Origin: CAZIVO01 sp964542765
Lineage (GTDB): Bacteria > Planctomycetota > UBA1135 > UBA2386
Length of the DNA: 26,362 bases
NCBI GenBank assembly: GCA_964542765.1
Contig: CAZIVO010000041.1
Span: 1-26,362, forward strand
Direction: 5' to 3'
Numbering within the stretch: the stretch's first letter is position 1; each line of letters begins with the position of its first letter. The notes below the pieces were generated by a model. That model was not told the DNA's origin, made no database searches, and saw only the letters and a program-made list of their open reading frames with translations. Made by a program: the position numbers and the translations under genes. Below, piece by piece: positions 24,660 to 26,362 of the stretch.

Positions 24660-25103
24660 ATGGAAGAAGCCTATATCTCCTACCAACGGTCCAGGTTCAG
24701 AACCCGTTTGCCGACCGATCGCATCTTCACGCAGGGTCACTTCTGGCTGGCCCCCGAGGATGGAGCGTCTTTCCGTATCGGATTCACTCGGTTTGCGACG
24801 CGTATGCTCGGCGAGGTTGTGGAATACGATTTCGAGATCGACCCGGGAACATCCATGGAAAAAGGCCAGGCGATTGGATGGTTCGAGGGATTCAAGGCCG
24901 TGACAGAGATGTATTCGCCGCTGTCGGGTAGGTTCCTTGGCCCGAACCCCGACATGGCGATCGGTGAGATACACCAATCGCCTTACGATCAGGGATGGCT
25001 CTATCGCGCCGAAGGCCCCGCCCCTGATGACTGCATGAGTCCCGATGAGTATGTCCAATTTCTTGATTCGACCATCGACCGCATGCTGAGAGGGCGGCCA
25101 TGA
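24660..25103 (+). CDS. GcvH-like lipoyl-domain protein
   Basis: The 147-residue product resembles the glycine-cleavage H protein. IGFTRFATRMLGEVVEYDF matches the H-protein start of the barrel. WFEGFKAVTEMYSPLSGRFLGPNP contains the candidate lipoyl lysine Lys79, and SPYDQGWLYRAE matches the DPYGxGWL end. The loop after the lipoyl hairpin is shorter than in true GcvH, and the N-terminal 30 residues (ISYQRSRFRTRLPTDRIFT) are unusual. No gcvT or gcvP is nearby. The next gene, a CobW GTPase, overlaps by 4 nt (ATGA). It is therefore more likely a lipoyl carrier or scaffold in a separate process than part of glycine cleavage. An in-frame TTG at 24648 is an alternative start. Confidence 0.85.
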   Translation: MEEAYISYQRSRFRTRLPTDRIFTQGHFWLAPEDGASFRIGFTRFATRMLGEVVEYDFEIDPGTSMEKGQAIGWFEGFKAVTEMYSPLSGRFLGPNPDMAIGEIHQSPYDQGWLYRAEGPAPDDCMSPDEYVQFLDSTIDRMLRGRP

Positions 25104-26263
25104 TGAATGCGATGCCTGACTTCGACGGTGTTGCTCGCTACATCATGGTCGGTGGTTTTCTCGGCGCCGGGAAGACCACTGCGATCGCCCGCTTTGCACG
25201 GCATCTGACCGATCGCGGCTTGCGTGTTGGCCTGATCACGAACGATCAGAGCACGGGACTGGTCGATACGGTTTTGTTGCGGTCTCACGGCTTTGCTGTC
25301 GAAGAGATCACCGGAGGATGTTTTTGTTGCCGGTTCGATTCGCTTGCGCAAGCGGCCGGGGAACTCTCGCGACAGGCGCGCCCCGAGGTTTTCTTGGCCG
25401 AGCCCGTAGGCAGTTGTACCGATCTTCTGGCGACGGTCAGTTACCCGCTCCGGCGGATGTATGGTGATCAGTTTCGGATCGCACCACTCAGTGTTCTCGT
25501 CGATCCGATGAGGGCGGCGCGCATCCTGGAGTTGATCGAGGGACGTCCGTTTTCTGACAAGGTTTCCTACGTCTATCGCAAGCAACTGGAAGAAGCTGAT
25601 CTGATCCTGATCAACAAGTGTGATGAGCTGCCGCAGGAGTTGCGAGAGGGTCTGGTGGATGCGTTGAGCGCGCGGTTCCCGCGGGCCGATGTGTCCTGCA
25701 TTTCGGCGAAAGAGGGCGATGGTCTGGATGCTTGGTTCGAGGGCCTTCTCGCGTCCGAAGGGCAGATCCGGCCGACGATGGAACTGGATTATGACGCCTA
25801 TGCGGCCGGCGAAGCATGTCTGGGGTGGCTCAATGCGACGATCGTAGTGGCGTCCGAGCGGCCAGTCGACGGTAACGCTCTGCTGGTTCGATTGGCGGCG
25901 GAGCTTCGCGAACGCATATCCGCTGCTGGTGGTGAGATCGCGCATCTGAAGATGACGCTGGATTCTCCGGGCGGCCAACTGGCTGCTGTCAGCGTTGTCA
26001 GCAGTGATGCCGAGCCCGATCTCAGGGAATCTCTCTTTGACGAAGTCGCGGGCGGAACCTTGATCTTGAATCTGAGAGCGGAATTCTCGCCGGAAGAACT
26101 CTCTGTGATAGTTGCAGAGGTGCTGGCAGAGGAAAATAGAATAGGATGTGGCGCCACTCTTACCTGCGAACACGAGGAGCAGTTTCGTCCGGCGCGACCC
26201 ACTCCGACCCACCGACTGGCGGTGGGTGAAACTTTCATGCAGGGCGGTACGGATCGAGGATGA
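25100..26263 (+). CDS. CobW/COG0523-type metallochaperone GTPase
   Basis: The 387-residue G3E GTPase has Walker A GGFLGAGKTT at 18-27. The family metal-binding CxCC is at Cys74, Cys76 and Cys77 (GGCFCCRFDSL), with EPVGS at about 101-105 and the guanine-specificity motif NKCD at 172-175. The C-terminal domain (about 240-370) ends in a stretch with Cys and His residues (CGATLTCEHEEQ). Family members insert or transfer metals such as zinc, cobalt or iron into target proteins; the metal here cannot be read from the sequence. It overlaps the GcvH-like gene by ATGA and overlaps the next gene in the same way, so the three are translationally coupled. Confidence 0.93.
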   Translation: MMNAMPDFDGVARYIMVGGFLGAGKTTAIARFARHLTDRGLRVGLITNDQSTGLVDTVLLRSHGFAVEEITGGCFCCRFDSLAQAAGELSRQARPEVFLAEPVGSCTDLLATVSYPLRRMYGDQFRIAPLSVLVDPMRAARILELIEGRPFSDKVSYVYRKQLEEADLILINKCDELPQELREGLVDALSARFPRADVSCISAKEGDGLDAWFEGLLASEGQIRPTMELDYDAYAAGEACLGWLNATIVVASERPVDGNALLVRLAAELRERISAAGGEIAHLKMTLDSPGGQLAAVSVVSSDAEPDLRESLFDEVAGGTLILNLRAEFSPEELSVIVAEVLAEENRIGCGATLTCEHEEQFRPARPTPTHRLAVGETFMQGGTDRG

Positions 26264-26362
26264 ACGACTCACCTTGCACGGACGGCGCTCAAGGCGGTGG
26301 CTGTGATAACTCCAGTCGCATCCTTTATTGTCACTGCGCTTATGCCAAGGTGGTTCCCGAGG
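26260..26362 (+). CDS. Cys-rich protein, partial (runs off right edge)
   Basis: An ATG at 26260 overlaps the CobW-like stop by 4 nt (ATGA), and the frame stays open to the window end (34 codons). The visible N-terminus has Cys6, Cys15, Cys24 and Cys26, the last two in LYCHCAYAKVVPE, which could bind a metal or an Fe-S cluster. The family cannot be named from this fragment. Confidence 0.7.
   Translation, partial: MNDSPCTDGAQGGGCDNSSRILYCHCAYAKVVPE

Noticed and set aside
25001..26272. A 423-codon minus-strand frame
   Set aside because: It is antisense to the CobW-type GTPase, which has a complete set of G-motifs on the plus strand.

Overview
The window looks like a stretch of bacterial chromosome dominated by core genes. 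It is GC-rich and densely coded, with no tRNA or rRNA gene, insertion sequence, CRISPR array or phage gene that I can see. Two features hint at Planctomycetota or a relative: a stand-alone protein joining TPR repeats to two RNA-polymerase-alpha C-terminal domains, and the way housekeeping genes are separated from their usual partners (rpsP without rimM/trmD, mnmG without rsmG, ruvA without ruvB/ruvC). This placement is an inference from gene content.

Left part (1-10385, all minus strand). Read in the direction of transcription, the order is an exported HEAT/TPR-like protein, trigger factor (tig), clpP, clpX, rlmN, a GT4 glycosyltransferase, and a very long protein that runs off the left edge. 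That protein joins an N-terminal SPASM-like cysteine domain to a GT2 glycosyltransferase. tig-clpP-clpX is the classical folding/proteolysis cluster; rlmN lies 14 nt behind clpX and the glycosyltransferase 22 nt behind rlmN.

Middle (10386-15920). mnmG (plus strand) converges on a minus-strand group made of a second GT4 glycosyltransferase, the TPR/double alpha-CTD protein and ruvA. The second glycosyltransferase is divergent from murA across 108 bp.

Right part (15921-26362, all plus strand). The order is murA, ffh, rpsP, a Lys-tailed protein resembling a degenerate HhH-GPD (endonuclease III) fold, maf, a small exported protein, rpmE, prfA, a membrane/coiled-coil protein, prmC, and a three-gene set coupled by 4-nt ATGA overlaps. 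That set is a GcvH-like lipoyl-domain protein, a CobW-type metallochaperone GTPase and a Cys-rich protein cut by the window end. PrmC methylates the GGQ glutamine of release factors, so its closeness to prfA is functionally sensible.

The best candidates for undescribed biology are the GcvH-like/CobW/Cys-rich cassette at the right edge, the TPR/double alpha-CTD protein, the degenerate HhH-GPD-like protein behind rpsP, and the SPASM-GT2 fusion at the left edge. Start codons are often GTG or TTG. The TTG starts of murA and rpsP are backed by good Shine-Dalgarno sequences and by family alignment.
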